Shown piece after piece: positions 1-8,647 of a DNA stretch of 64,000 nt. A model generated the notes under the pieces. It was not told where the DNA came from. It ran no database searches and worked only from the letters and a program-made list of their open reading frames with translations. The position numbers were made by a program, and so were the translations under genes. The stretch covers positions 17,539 through 81,538 of the forward strand of contig CAKUBN010000003.1 of NCBI GenBank assembly GCA_934643185.1, written 5' to 3'. Source of the stretch: an uncultured Eubacteriales bacterium. Lineage in GTDB: Bacteria; Bacillota; Clostridia; Oscillospirales; Acutalibacteraceae. How positions within the stretch are numbered: the stretch's first letter is position 1; each line of letters opens with the position of its first letter.

Positions 1-1
1 G

Positions 2-532
2 TATTCGCTGTGCCGCCCCGTCGACCTCTACGCCATGTGGTACACGAAATCTCTCTCCGGTCGTATTTCCAAGGTTGCATTGCGTGCCGTGCCAATCTTA
101 GTTGTTGCGGCGCTTCTGCCCGCAGGCTATAACTTGACCGCGCCGACAGATTTACCCACCTTCTTTCTATTTTTGCTCACCATGGTGCTGGGCGCATTGA
201 ACAGCACGGCGTTCACGCTGCTCATCTATGTCCTCACCATGTATACCCTTTCTTCCACCGGGTTGCGCTCCCTGCTGCTCACACTGGCAGATTTTCTCTG
301 CGGCGGCGTAGTACCGCTGCCGTTCTTCCCGCCCGCACTGCGCAGAATCTGCGAGCTGACCCCCTTCGCTGCCACAAGCAACGTGCCGTACCGCGTGTAC
401 AGCGGCGATATTGCCGGCACGAACGCCGCTTTCGCCGTAGGCTTACAAATCTTCTGGCTGCTCGTCCTGGTGCTCGGCGGTCACACCCTCATGAAAAATG
501 CGCTGAAGCGGGTAGTAATTCAGGGAGGATAA
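2..532 (+). CDS. ABC-2 type transporter permease, 5'-truncated by window edge
   Basis: The reading frame is open from the first bases of the window, so this is the C-terminal part of a larger protein; an internal ATG at 35 is unlikely to be the start. The visible 176 residues hold about four hydrophobic segments (for example ILVVAALLPAGY and a C-terminal VGLQIFWLLVLVLGG stretch), typical of the last half of an ABC-2 family permease. A second permease of the same superfamily follows at 605, the usual two-permease arrangement, with the ATPase expected upstream outside the window. The substrate cannot be told; drug or lipid export is common for the family. Confidence 0.7.
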   Translation, partial: YSLCRPVDLYAMWYTKSLSGRISKVALRAVPILVVAALLPAGYNLTAPTDLPTFFLFLLTMVLGALNSTAFTLLIYVLTMYTLSSTGLRSLLLTLADFLCGGVVPLPFFPPALRRICELTPFAATSNVPYRVYSGDIAGTNAAFAVGLQIFWLLVLVLGGHTLMKNALKRVVIQGG

Positions 533-533
533 A

Positions 534-553
534 CGGAACGACAAGTCGTTCCG
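534..553. repeat. Intercistronic perfect inverted repeat
   Basis: Nine-base arms (CGGAACGAC and GTCGTTCCG) separated by AA begin two bases after the stop of the first permease. There is no T-run, so a processing or mRNA-stabilising hairpin is likelier than a terminator. Confidence 0.5.
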
Positions 554-604
554 CTGCCCGGCAAATCGTTCGTGTTTTGCAGTATACAAAGAAAGGGGTC
601 ATCT

Positions 605-1381
605 ATGAAACTATACTTTGAATTTCTGTCTATCCACATCAAGAAAGCAATGCAGTACAAGGCTTCGTTCTTGCTTTCCGCACTGGCGCAGCTATTTATA
701 CCGCTCACATGCTTTTGGGGCGTGCAGTTCATGTTCATGCGGTTTAAGCAGGTGGACGGCTTCACGTACACCGAGATTTCGCTCTGCTACGCCATCGTGC
801 TGTTATCATTCTCGCTCGCGGAGCTGTTCTTCCGTGGGTTTGATACGTTTGACCGCATGATCGGGGACGGCGAGTTCGACCGCGTTCTGGTGCGCCCGCG
901 CAACGAGGTTTTCCTCGTCCTGTGCAGCCGCATGGATTTAGAGCGCTTCGGCAAGGGCATTATGGCGATTTTCCTGCTGATCTGGGCGCTTCAAAACTGC
1001 CCAATCGATTGGTGCGCCGCGCGCGTTATGACGCTCATTTTCATGATTTTAGGCGGCATCGTGCTTTTTGCAGGCGTGTATTTGATCTTCGCCGGGCTAT
1101 GCTTTTTCACATTAGAGGGACTCGAGTTCATCAATATTTTAACAGACGGTATGCGCGAGCACGGGCGCTACCCGCTTTCCATCTACGGCAAAGGCGTGCT
1201 GACGTTCTGCACCTACATCGTCCCCTACGCGCTCGTGCAGTATTACCCGCTGATGTACCTCATCGGCCGCCACAACGACGCCCGCGCGATGCTTTTGCCC
1301 GTTATCGCCTGCGTGTTTATCGTGCCGTGCTATCTCTTTTGGAAATTCGGCGTGCGCCGCTACCGCTCTACGGGGTCATAA
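605..1381 (+). CDS. ABC-2 family transporter permease (DUF990-like)
   Basis: A 258-residue integral membrane protein with about six hydrophobic segments. The stretch GDGEFDRVLVRPRNEVFLVL between segments is characteristic of the ABC-2 (PF06182/DUF990) permeases, which occur in pairs with an ATPase to form exporters. The start chosen is the ATG at 605 preceded by AAAGGGG; a longer frame from 572 has no ribosome binding site. It follows the other permease by 72 bases and probably shares its transcript. It ends in a terminator shared with the converging aldo/keto reductase. Substrate unknown. Confidence 0.75.
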   Translation: MKLYFEFLSIHIKKAMQYKASFLLSALAQLFIPLTCFWGVQFMFMRFKQVDGFTYTEISLCYAIVLLSFSLAELFFRGFDTFDRMIGDGEFDRVLVRPRNEVFLVLCSRMDLERFGKGIMAIFLLIWALQNCPIDWCAARVMTLIFMILGGIVLFAGVYLIFAGLCFFTLEGLEFINILTDGMREHGRYPLSIYGKGVLTFCTYIVPYALVQYYPLMYLIGRHNDARAMLLPVIACVFIVPCYLFWKFGVRRYRSTGS

Positions 1382-1389
1382 AAACAAAA

Positions 1390-1425
1390 AGCTGTCGTTC
1401 CTTGCGGTTCGGCAGCTCTTTTTTT
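1390..1425. terminator. Rho-independent terminator, possibly bidirectional
   Basis: AGCTGTCG pairs with CGGCAGCT (one G-U) and is followed by eight pyrimidines on the plus strand. An A-run on the other side makes it usable by the converging minus-strand gene. Confidence 0.8.
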
Positions 1426-1437
1426 ATGTAAATAATC

Positions 1438-2322
1438 TCACTTTTTCTCTTTCATGCCCGAGGGCGCAGCGCCGGTCACGGCTTGCTTTAAAAAGCCCTG
1501 CACCGCTTCGCCCGTGTTGCGCGGAAGGAAGCAGGTGCAGCCGGTATCCAGCTTTGCGATCCGCTCCATCTCCTGTTCCGTCAAGGCAAAATCAAAAATA
1601 GCCAGATTTTCCTGCATACGCTGCGGGTTAGAGGATTTCACAAGCGGCACAATGCCGCGCTGTGTCAGCCAACGCAAAACGACCTGCGCAGCGGATTTTT
1701 TGTGTGCCGCACCGATCTCACACAGCGTTTCGTTGTGGAAAATATCGTTCTGCCCGGCAGAAAGCGGCGACCACGCCTGCATCAGGATATTTTCTCCGCG
1801 GAGATATTGCAGCTCGTCTTCCCTTTGGAAAAACGGGTTGCACTCCAAAAGATTCACAGCGGGCTTCACCTTGTTCCAGAAAATAAAATCCGCCAGACGA
1901 TCCTGTGTGTAATTATCTACACCGATGGCACGCACTTTTCCCGCTTCATACAGCTCTTCCATTGCGCGCCATGCGCCAAAGCAGTCGTTATACGGCTGAT
2001 GGATGACGAAAAGGTCCAGATAATCAAGTCCTAAGCGCTCCATAGAAGCCGCAAAGCCGCGCTTTGCCCCCTCATAGCTGATATCCGGAATCCACAGCTT
2101 TGTGGTAACAAAAAGCGCTTCGCGCGGCACGCCGCAGCGGCAGAGCGCACGCCCCACAGCCTTTTCGTTTCCGTATGCTGCCGCCGTGTCGATCAAGCGG
2201 TACCCGGCCTTTACAGCCTGCACCACCGCTTCCTCGCACGCGCTTTCATCGGTCATGCGAAACACGCCATAACCGATCTTCGGCATTAAAACACCGTTAT
2301 TCAGGGTCACAAAATCATTCAT
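1438..2322 (-). CDS. Aldo/keto reductase
   Basis: A 294-residue NADPH-type aldo/keto reductase. Family landmarks are the N-terminal GYGVFRM strand, DTAAAYGNE with the catalytic Asp and Tyr, TKLWIPD with the Lys, and VIHQPY with the His, so the Asp-Tyr-Lys-His tetrad looks intact. It should reduce carbonyl compounds to alcohols in the cytoplasm; the substrate is unknown, and the profile is like bacterial 2,5-diketo-gluconate or morphine-dehydrogenase type enzymes. Its ATG overlaps the stop of the MATE gene by four bases (ATGA), so the two are translationally coupled and probably under the divergent LysR regulator. Confidence 0.88.
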   Translation of the reverse strand: MNDFVTLNNGVLMPKIGYGVFRMTDESACEEAVVQAVKAGYRLIDTAAAYGNEKAVGRALCRCGVPREALFVTTKLWIPDISYEGAKRGFAASMERLGLDYLDLFVIHQPYNDCFGAWRAMEELYEAGKVRAIGVDNYTQDRLADFIFWNKVKPAVNLLECNPFFQREDELQYLRGENILMQAWSPLSAGQNDIFHNETLCEIGAAHKKSAAQVVLRWLTQRGIVPLVKSSNPQRMQENLAIFDFALTEQEMERIAKLDTGCTCFLPRNTGEAVQGFLKQAVTGAAPSGMKEKK

Positions 2323-3695
2323 GCTTTATTCCTCTTCTCTATAAATTTTTTCGCCGGATGGCAGCATACAAGCGCCGCAAAAATGAGCAGCGCCGTAACC
2401 GTAAGGCTCACCGGATAAGCGGTCATGATGGTGCGGAACGTGCGGCTTTGCGGGAAAATGAACGCGACCCACGCCAGACGAACGCCGCACACGCCGAGCA
2501 TCGTCAAAAGCGCCGGCGCAAGCGAAATGCCGAACCCGCGCAGATAGCCGCTCATCACCTCATACAAAAGGCTCAGCGAGTGCGACAGCATGACCATCAC
2601 AAGGCGGATATATCCCGTTTCGATGACCTCGGGGTCGTTGTTGAAAACCGAAAGCAGTGGCTTGCCGAAAAGCAGAATGACCGTAATGGCCGCCGCAAGC
2701 GCAGCAAAGCCCTCCAAAAGGCACAGCGCCAGCGTCTTTTTACAGCGCTGCACCTCGCCCGCGCCGAAGTTTTGCCCCACAAACGTGGTGCAGGCCTGCG
2801 AAAACGAATTCAAAATATCATACGTAATGACCTCAATATTGAACGCTGCACTCGAGGCCGCCATGACGACCGTGCCAAGGCTGTTGATGGCCGACTGAAT
2901 GACGATGTTCGAGACCGCGAACACCGCGCTTTGCAGCCCAGCCGGCAAGCCGATGCGCAAAATGCGCTTTAAAATGGAAAGATCGATGCGCAGCTTTTTC
3001 GGCTCCAAACGGATGACCTGCGCGGTGCGCCGCAATTTGCGGTACAGCAGCACGGCGCTGACCGCATTCGCAAGCACAGTCGCAATGGCGACGCCGTTCA
3101 CCGTCATGTGCAGCACCGCGACGAAAAACAAATTGAGCAGCACGTTCAGCACGCCGGAAGACGCGAGCGCGGCGAGCGGGATCTTCGTCTCCCCCACACT
3201 GCGGAAAATCGCCGCTTCAAAGTTATACAGCAAAATGACCGGCAGGCCGGCAAAATAAATGCGCAGGTACAAAAGCGCCAGCGGAAAAACCTCCTCCGGC
3301 ACATTGAGCAGCCCCAAAAGCGGCGCAGCGATGATCTCGCCCAAAAGCGCCACCAAAACGCCGCCGAGCACGGAGAACACCACGGAGGTGTGCACGGCCT
3401 TTTCAACGTCTTTTTTGTCACCGTGTCCAACAGCGTGCGCGATGACCACATTCGTGCCGAGCGCAATGCCGATGAACAAATTGACGATCAGCCCGATGAT
3501 GGGGCTGTTTGCCCCCACGGCCGCCACCGCCGCCGTGCGCGCTTCTCCTGTAAAATTGCCCACCACCGCCACGTCGGACGCGTTAAACAGCTGCTCCAAA
3601 ATCGCGGTCGCCGCCACCGGCAGCGCAAACTGCGGCAGTCGGCTCCAAATCGGCCCGTGCAGCATATCCAGCTGCTTCTTCGTTTTTTCACCCAT
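2319..3695 (-). CDS. MATE family efflux transporter (1 of 3 in window)
   Basis: A 458-residue, 12-segment MATE (MatE/NorM-DinF type) antiporter that would export drugs or metabolites using Na+ or H+. The conserved N-terminal pattern (PVAATAILEQLFNASDVAVV) and the internal repeat starting near residue 240 are visible. The start is the ATG at 3695 with AAGGTGA eight bases upstream; the frame extends 15 codons further without support. It is transcribed divergently from the lysR gene across 129 bases and overlaps the aldo/keto reductase gene downstream. This arrangement suggests export and detoxification of one inducer. Confidence 0.88.
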   Translation of the reverse strand: MGEKTKKQLDMLHGPIWSRLPQFALPVAATAILEQLFNASDVAVVGNFTGEARTAAVAAVGANSPIIGLIVNLFIGIALGTNVVIAHAVGHGDKKDVEKAVHTSVVFSVLGGVLVALLGEIIAAPLLGLLNVPEEVFPLALLYLRIYFAGLPVILLYNFEAAIFRSVGETKIPLAALASSGVLNVLLNLFFVAVLHMTVNGVAIATVLANAVSAVLLYRKLRRTAQVIRLEPKKLRIDLSILKRILRIGLPAGLQSAVFAVSNIVIQSAINSLGTVVMAASSAAFNIEVITYDILNSFSQACTTFVGQNFGAGEVQRCKKTLALCLLEGFAALAAAITVILLFGKPLLSVFNNDPEVIETGYIRLVMVMLSHSLSLLYEVMSGYLRGFGISLAPALLTMLGVCGVRLAWVAFIFPQSRTFRTIMTAYPVSLTVTALLIFAALVCCHPAKKFIEKRNKA

Positions 3696-3722
3696 AAATA
3701 GCTTCACCTTTTTTCCCTCGCT

Positions 3723-3751
3723 ATTATAAGCCCCGTGCAAAGCAATAGCAA
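3723..3751 (-). promoter_or_regulatory. Sigma-A promoter of MATE/aldo-keto reductase operon
   Basis: On the minus strand, TTGCTA is followed by 17 bases and TATAAT. Confidence 0.6.
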
Positions 3752-3758
3752 ATACTTA

Positions 3759-3777
3759 TATAACATGCTTTATTATA
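3759..3777. promoter_or_regulatory. Candidate LysR operator dyad
   Basis: TATAA and TTATA form a dyad with nine bases between, of the T-N11-A kind bound by LysR regulators. It lies between the two divergent promoters. Confidence 0.4.
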
Positions 3778-3778
3778 G

Positions 3779-3807
3779 TTGAAACGCATGGTCTTTCCTG
3801 TTATACT
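3779..3807 (+). promoter_or_regulatory. Sigma-A promoter of lysR-type gene
   Basis: TTGAAA, a 17-base spacer and TATACT, ending 17 bases before the ATG, which is preceded by GAGGTGA. Confidence 0.7.
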
Positions 3808-3824
3808 AATTTTGAGGTGAAACT

Positions 3825-4721
3825 ATGGATATTCGGTCGCTTCGTTATTTTTTAATGACCGCCAGAGAAGAGAACATCACGCGCGCAGCGGAAAACCTGC
3901 ACATTGCACAGCCGTCGCTCTCTCGCCAGCTGATGGAGCTGGAAGCAGAGCTCGGCCGTCCGCTTTTGGTGCGCGGCAAGCGAAAGATCACCCTGACGGA
4001 GGACGGCATTTTGCTGCGCAAGCGCGCGGAAGAGATCATCGCGCTGCTCGATAAGACCGAGCAGGAGATCACCGCCGACCGCACGGCCCTGCGCGGAGAG
4101 ATCAGCCTTGGCGGCGCGCCGCTTAAAGAGATTTTGCAGGCGGCTGCCGCGCTGCGCCAAAAGCACCCGGACGTGCGCTTTTATTTTTACAGCAGCGACG
4201 CCACCGGCGTCACGGAGCGCTTAGACCACGGCAGCTTGGATTTCGCCGTTTTACTGGAACCCATCGACACCGTAAAATACGAATATCTCCCGCTGAAAAA
4301 CTCCGCCGCGCGTTGGGGGCTGCTGATGCCCGCCGACTGCACACTTGCGCAAAAGGCAGGCGTGCAAAAAGAAGACCTGTGCGCCGTGCCGCTCATCATG
4401 CACCGGCGCATCGGGCTGCAAAGGGAGATCGAGCACTGGGCGCAGACCGATATGGAGCGCATGAACATCGCCGCCATGTACAACATCGTCACCGGCGACC
4501 CCGCCGTCTTCGTGCAGAACGGGCTGGGCTATTTTTTGACGAGCGATTCTCAGCTGCCCCAAAACTTAGACCCCGCGCTTTGCTTTCGCCCGCTCGACCC
4601 GCCGCTGACGCTTTCTCACGCGCTCGTCTGGAAGCGCCACGCCCCGCTTTCCCGCGCGGCAGAGGCCTTCTTAGAGCAAATTCAAAATCATTCGCAGAAA
4701 GGTGATTCCCATGCCCTTTGA
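3825..4721 (+). CDS. LysR family transcriptional regulator
   Basis: A 298-residue regulator. Residues 1-60 form the classic LysR winged helix-turn-helix (MDIRSLRYFLMTAREEN, then AAENLHIAQPSLSRQLMELE). From about residue 90 follows the LysR substrate-binding domain. It is divergent from the MATE/aldo-keto reductase pair, so it probably controls that pair and itself in response to a small molecule. The stop overlaps the next gene by 11 bases, which puts the GyrI-like and P-loop genes in the same transcript. Confidence 0.9.
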   Translation: MDIRSLRYFLMTAREENITRAAENLHIAQPSLSRQLMELEAELGRPLLVRGKRKITLTEDGILLRKRAEEIIALLDKTEQEITADRTALRGEISLGGAPLKEILQAAAALRQKHPDVRFYFYSSDATGVTERLDHGSLDFAVLLEPIDTVKYEYLPLKNSAARWGLLMPADCTLAQKAGVQKEDLCAVPLIMHRRIGLQREIEHWAQTDMERMNIAAMYNIVTGDPAVFVQNGLGYFLTSDSQLPQNLDPALCFRPLDPPLTLSHALVWKRHAPLSRAAEAFLEQIQNHSQKGDSHAL

Positions 4722-5343
4722 TTTTAAGAAAGAATACAAAGAATTCTACATGCCAAAAAACAAGCCGGAGATCGTCACCGTGCCGCCTGCAAACTACATT
4801 GCGGTGCGCGGCACCGGCGACCCGAACGAGCCGGACGGTGCGTATCAGCAGGCCATCAGCGTTTTGTACGCCGTCGCCTACACGCTTAAAATGAGCTGCA
4901 AGACCGACCACCGCATCGAGGGCTTTTTCGAGTACGTCGTGCCGCCGCTTGAGGGCTTTTGGTGGCAGGAGAATACGGACAGCATCAATTACGCCGATAA
5001 ATCCGCTTTTCACTGGGTCTCCGTCATCCGCCTGCCGGATTTCATCACCCAGGACGACTTCGCCTGGGCCGTGCAGACCGCCGAAAAGAAGAAAAAGCTC
5101 GATTGCAGCAAAGCGGAGTTTCTGACGATCGACGAGGGCCTTTGCGTGCAGATCATGCACCACGGCGCATTTGACGACGAGCCCGCGACCGTGGCGCTGA
5201 TGGACGCGTTCCTCGCCGAAAACGGCTATATAAACGATTTTACCGCCGCGCGCCTGCACCACGAGATCTACCTCAGCGATGCCCGCAAGATCGCGCCGGA
5301 AAAGTGGAAAACCGTCATTCGCCATCCCATCAAAAAAGCATAA
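4711..5343 (+). CDS. GyrI-like small-molecule-binding domain protein
   Basis: A 210-residue protein built almost wholly of a GyrI-like (SOUL/AraC effector-binding) fold. The opening KPEIVTVPPANYIAVRGTG and the later ALMDAFLAENGY are typical of the stand-alone Clostridia version. There is no DNA-binding domain, so a ligand-sequestering or hydrolytic role is more likely than direct regulation. The start is the ATG at 4711 with AAAGGTGA seven bases upstream; the frame also opens at 4702 without a site. It overlaps the lysR gene and is followed 13 bases later by a P-loop gene. Confidence 0.75.
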   Translation: MPFDFKKEYKEFYMPKNKPEIVTVPPANYIAVRGTGDPNEPDGAYQQAISVLYAVAYTLKMSCKTDHRIEGFFEYVVPPLEGFWWQENTDSINYADKSAFHWVSVIRLPDFITQDDFAWAVQTAEKKKKLDCSKAEFLTIDEGLCVQIMHHGAFDDEPATVALMDAFLAENGYINDFTAARLHHEIYLSDARKIAPEKWKTVIRHPIKKA

Positions 5344-5356
5344 AGGAGCGTACCCC

Positions 5357-5860
5357 ATGAAAAAACTCATCACCCTGCGCGGCAACAGCGGCAGCGGCAA
5401 AACGACCATCGCAAGAGCTTTACAGGAAAAGTTCGGCAAAAACACCATGCTACTGTCCCAAGATGTCATCCGCCGCGACATCTTAAAGACGAACGACGGC
5501 GCGGGCACCCGCGCAAACGACGTGCTCATCATGCTGCTTGAGTACGGCCACGCGCACAACGAGCTCGTCATTTTAGAAGGCATTTTGAACAGCCGATGGT
5601 ACACCCCGCTTTTCGATGCCGCAAAAGCGCTCTACGGCGAAAACATCTGCGCGTACTATTTTGACCTCCCGTTTGAGGAGACGCTCCGCCGCCACCAAAC
5701 GAAGGACAAGCGCACGGAGTTCGGCGAAGAGGAAATGCGCAGATGGTGGAACGAAAAGGACTACGCCCCCGCATTAAACGAGCAGACCCTCACGCCCGAC
5801 ATGATGCAGGACGAGATCATCGACCGCATCTGCGCCGATTTAGAGCGCCTCGATACATAA
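5357..5860 (+). CDS. P-loop NTPase, uridine/zeta-kinase-like
   Basis: A 167-residue nucleotide-binding protein with a Walker A motif at residues 8-15 (GNSGSGKT), a following QDVIRRDILK segment and a LVILEGIL Walker B-like strand near residue 68. This layout is that of small AAA_33 / zeta-toxin / adenylate-kinase-like phosphotransferases, often annotated as uridine kinase in Clostridia. The start at 5357 has AAAGGAG nine bases upstream. The true substrate (a nucleoside, a sugar or an antibiotic) is not evident. It is the last gene of the lysR transcript and is followed by a terminator. Confidence 0.7.
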   Translation: MKKLITLRGNSGSGKTTIARALQEKFGKNTMLLSQDVIRRDILKTNDGAGTRANDVLIMLLEYGHAHNELVILEGILNSRWYTPLFDAAKALYGENICAYYFDLPFEETLRRHQTKDKRTEFGEEEMRRWWNEKDYAPALNEQTLTPDMMQDEIIDRICADLERLDT

Positions 5861-5879
5861 ACCGCACATATAAATTCGG

Positions 5880-5907
5880 AAAGAGCGAGGTTCTCCCCGC
5901 TCTTTTT
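5880..5907 (+). terminator. Rho-independent terminator
   Basis: AAAGAGCG pairs with CGCTCTTT across a ten-base loop and ends in five T. Confidence 0.75.
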
Positions 5908-6109
5908 GTGTATATTGTATTATATTCTGCCCGAATTTCTATCGATGCAAAAATAATTTTATAGCATTTTGTTCGTATCTATGATAAAATAGACACAGTG
6001 CATAATTTTCTTTCCCTTTACAAACCGACATCACGGATTTAACAGGGCGGCGCTACAATGTAAGACCGAAAGCACGCACCTGATTTTAAAAAGAAAGTAA
6101 GGTCTTCAC

Positions 6110-7405
6110 ATGAAATCAATTTTTCACGCACTCAACCGGCTCAAGGTCTTCCGCGGGCTGACGGAACAGGAATTCGCATGGGTGCTCTACGACGTGGGCA
6201 ACTCCGCGTTCACCATGCTCTCCTGCTCGCTCATCCCTATCTGGTTCAAGAGCCTCGCCATCGGCACTGCGCCGGGACAGATCACCTCGCATCAGGCAAC
6301 GGCGTATTATTCCATCGCCGTGGCGGTCGTCACCGTTATCGTGGCGCTTTTAGGGCCGATCTTCGGCGTGCTCGCCGACCACAAAGATAAGAAAAAGGTG
6401 CTGTTCACCACCGTGGCAGCGCTCGGCATTTTCGGCTGCATCTTAAACGGCTTCATCACCGGCTGGCTGCTGTTCCTCATCGTTTTCGTGTTTACGAAGA
6501 TCTGTTACAGCGCGTCGCTGACCATCTACGATTCCATGCTGAACGACGTCACCAGCGAAGAGCGTATGGACGAGGTCTCGTCCTACGGTTTTGCATGGGG
6601 CTACATTGGCTCGTGCATCCCGTTCCTCATCGCGCTCATCGCCTATGTGCTCGGCCCGGATATGGTGGGCGTGCTGCCGGATATGCTTTCTAAGGGCATC
6701 GGCTTCACCGTGACCGCCGTGTGGTGGCTGCTCGTCACCATCCCGCTCATCCGCGGCTTTAAGCAGCGCAACTATGTGGAGACCGAGGGGCACGACATCC
6801 GCAAGGCGTTCGCAAAAATTTTCCAGACGCTCAAAAACATCGCGACGCACGATAAAAAGGTGCTGTTCTTCCTCATCGCGTTTTTCCTCTACATAGACGG
6901 CGTGGGCACCATCATCGATAACGCCATCAACATCGGCACAGACCTGAATCTCAACACGGTCGGGCAGGTCGTTTTCCTGCTTGCAACGCAGGTCGTCGCG
7001 TTCGGCGGCTCGCTCGTCTTTGCAAAACTCTCGAAGAAATACAGCACCGTCACGCTCATTCTCGTCTGCATCGCGGGCTATTTTGGCATCGCGCTGTATG
7101 CGCTCATGCTCAGCAGTCTCCTGCATTTCGCCATTTTGGCGTTCTTCATCGGCTGCTTCCAGGGCTCTATTCAGTCGCTCTCGCGCTCCTACTATTCCAA
7201 GATCATCCCGGCGGAAAACTCCGGCGAGTATTTCGGCATCTACGATATTTTCTCAAAGGGTGCATCCTTCCTCGGCTCTGCGGTCATCGCCGCTGTAAAG
7301 CTTGCAGGCGGAACCATCAACGTGGCCGTGGCATGTCTCGCGGTGTTCTTCGCGCTCGGCTTTATCTTCCTGCGCATTGCAGATAAGCAAAAAGCCATTC
7401 GGTAA
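6110..7405 (+). CDS. MFS transporter, UMF1/Atg22-like
   Basis: A 431-residue, 12-segment major facilitator protein. The start (LTEQEFAWVLYDVGNSAFTML) is diagnostic of the UMF1/ATG22-like family, whose members are proposed vacuolar or bacterial small-molecule exporters. The internal VLADHKDKKKVLF loop is the MFS motif A equivalent between segments 2 and 3. AAGG lies seven bases before the ATG. A GNAT gene starts nine bases downstream, so the two are cotranscribed. The 249 bases upstream hold the previous terminator and an AT-rich stretch, but no promoter good enough to call. Confidence 0.85.
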   Translation: MKSIFHALNRLKVFRGLTEQEFAWVLYDVGNSAFTMLSCSLIPIWFKSLAIGTAPGQITSHQATAYYSIAVAVVTVIVALLGPIFGVLADHKDKKKVLFTTVAALGIFGCILNGFITGWLLFLIVFVFTKICYSASLTIYDSMLNDVTSEERMDEVSSYGFAWGYIGSCIPFLIALIAYVLGPDMVGVLPDMLSKGIGFTVTAVWWLLVTIPLIRGFKQRNYVETEGHDIRKAFAKIFQTLKNIATHDKKVLFFLIAFFLYIDGVGTIIDNAINIGTDLNLNTVGQVVFLLATQVVAFGGSLVFAKLSKKYSTVTLILVCIAGYFGIALYALMLSSLLHFAILAFFIGCFQGSIQSLSRSYYSKIIPAENSGEYFGIYDIFSKGASFLGSAVIAAVKLAGGTINVAVACLAVFFALGFIFLRIADKQKAIR

Positions 7406-7414
7406 GGAGACGGT

Positions 7415-7885
7415 ATGCTTTACACGATCCGTCCGTTCACCCCTGCCGAATATCCCCTTCTGAATGGCTTCCTCTATGAAGCAATCTTTGTCCCGAAGGG
7501 CGCCGAAAAGCCTCCGCGCGACGTTATCCGCACGCCGGAGCTTCAGGTTTACACGGAAAACTTCGGCAGAACGGGTGATTTTGCCATAGCGGCGGAAGCG
7601 AACGGCAAGATCATCGGCGCGGCATGGGCACGCATCATGCAGGATTATGGCCACATCGACAACGAAACACCCTCCCTCGCGGTCTCGTTATACGATGAAT
7701 ACCGCGGCCACGGCATCGGCACGGCGCTTCTAAAAGCCCTGCTCGCCGCGATTCGCGAAGCCGGATACGACCGCGTTTCACTTTCCGTGCAAAAAGAGAA
7801 TCGCGCCGCAAAGCTCTACGAAAAGCTCGGCTTCCGCACGGTTCGAGAGACGGACGAAGAGTATATTATGGTGTGCCCATTGTAA
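7415..7885 (+). CDS. GNAT family N-acetyltransferase
   Basis: A 156-residue GNAT. The acetyl-CoA site is seen as SLAVSLYDEYRGHGIGTALL (motif A, with the R/Q-x-x-G-x-G/A element as RGHGIG), followed by RVSLSVQKENRAAKLYEKLGF (motif B), the part typical of RimI-like enzymes. The acceptor is unknown. AAGGAG precedes the ATG. It is the second gene after the UMF1 carrier and ends at a strong terminator. Confidence 0.85.
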   Translation: MLYTIRPFTPAEYPLLNGFLYEAIFVPKGAEKPPRDVIRTPELQVYTENFGRTGDFAIAAEANGKIIGAAWARIMQDYGHIDNETPSLAVSLYDEYRGHGIGTALLKALLAAIREAGYDRVSLSVQKENRAAKLYEKLGFRTVRETDEEYIMVCPL

Positions 7886-7902
7886 AACAAAACACAACAT
7901 GC

Positions 7903-7937
7903 AAAAAGGAACGGTTTTTTACGCCGTTCCTTTTCTT
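7903..7937. terminator. Bidirectional rho-independent terminator
   Basis: GGAACGG (7908-7914) pairs with CCGTTCC (7924-7930), flanked by A and T runs on both sides. It ends the GNAT gene and the converging flavin reductase gene. Its first 16 bases recur at 8645. Confidence 0.85.
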
Positions 7938-8558
7938 TTACGCTTCATAAATCGGCTCAAAGTCGTCCGTTCCGTGCCCGCACAGCGGACAGATATAATT
8001 CTCCGGCAGCGCGCTGCCCTCATACACGTACCCGCAGATTTTGCACTGCCAGCCGATGATCTTCTTCTCCCGCTCGACCTTCTCCGGCTTCGGCTTCAGC
8101 TTATTCTGGTAATCCGCATACGTCAGCGGGGCGCGGTCGCTGCACACCTCGGCCTCCGTCACCTCTGCGATAAAAAGCGTATGCGTGCCAAGGTCAATGC
8201 TGTGCGTCACCGTGCCGCTGAACCGTGCGCAGGTGCTCCAGTTCAGATACGGCACGCCGCTTTCGTCCGTCGGCAGCGGCAGGCCATCCAGCTTATCAAC
8301 GTCGCGCCCGCTCTGCATACCAAAGTGCTTGATGGTTTCAAACGAGCAGCCGTCGTCCAGCACGCTCAGCGTGAACCGCCCGCTTTCCTTGATAAGCGCG
8401 CTGGTGTAATTCGTATTCAGCACCGAGACCGCCACGCGCGCGGGGCTGCCCGCGACCTGCACGCCGGTATTCACAATGCAGGCGTTCGCCCTTTCCCCCG
8501 CCTTTGCCGCCAGCAAAAACACGCCGTATGTCAAGTTATAAAACGCCTTATTATCCAT
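7938..8558 (-). CDS. Flavin reductase domain fused to rubredoxin
   Basis: A 206-residue two-domain redox protein. Residues 1-150 are a flavin reductase-like (flavoredoxin) FMN-binding split barrel starting KAFYNLTYGVFLLA. Residues 160-206 are a rubredoxin with paired cysteines (WQCKICGYVYEG and YICPLCGHG) that bind one iron. The same fusion is known as high-molecular-weight rubredoxin (Hrb) in acetogens, where it passes electrons from NAD(P)H to oxygen- or NO-reducing flavodiiron proteins. A similar role in oxygen protection is inferred. The start at 8558 is fixed by AAAAGGAGGAG; the upstream frame extension is promoter DNA. Confidence 0.9.
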   Translation of the reverse strand: MDNKAFYNLTYGVFLLAAKAGERANACIVNTGVQVAGSPARVAVSVLNTNYTSALIKESGRFTLSVLDDGCSFETIKHFGMQSGRDVDKLDGLPLPTDESGVPYLNWSTCARFSGTVTHSIDLGTHTLFIAEVTEAEVCSDRAPLTYADYQNKLKPKPEKVEREKKIIGWQCKICGYVYEGSALPENYICPLCGHGTDDFEPIYEA

Positions 8559-8597
8559 TTTGCTCCTCCTTTTAAAATAGTAATAATTCTTATTTTT

Positions 8598-8626
8598 ATA
8601 ATAGTGGATAACAAGCAAAAAGTCAA
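8598..8626 (-). promoter_or_regulatory. Sigma-A promoter of flavin reductase-rubredoxin gene
   Basis: On the minus strand TTGACT, a 17-base spacer and TATTAT, followed by a very AT-rich leader. Confidence 0.8.
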
Positions 8627-8647
8627 GCCTTATTTTCGGTGTATATG

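Noticed and set aside
5357..5860. Zeta toxin of a toxin-antitoxin pair
   Set aside because: The P-loop fits, but no antitoxin-like partner is present and the neighbours are regulatory and ligand-binding genes.
8575..8605. Fur/PerR box before the flavin reductase-rubredoxin gene
   Set aside because: The AT-rich leader has AATAA-TTC-TTATT, but it does not reach the 7-1-7 pattern; it may be chance in AT-rich DNA.
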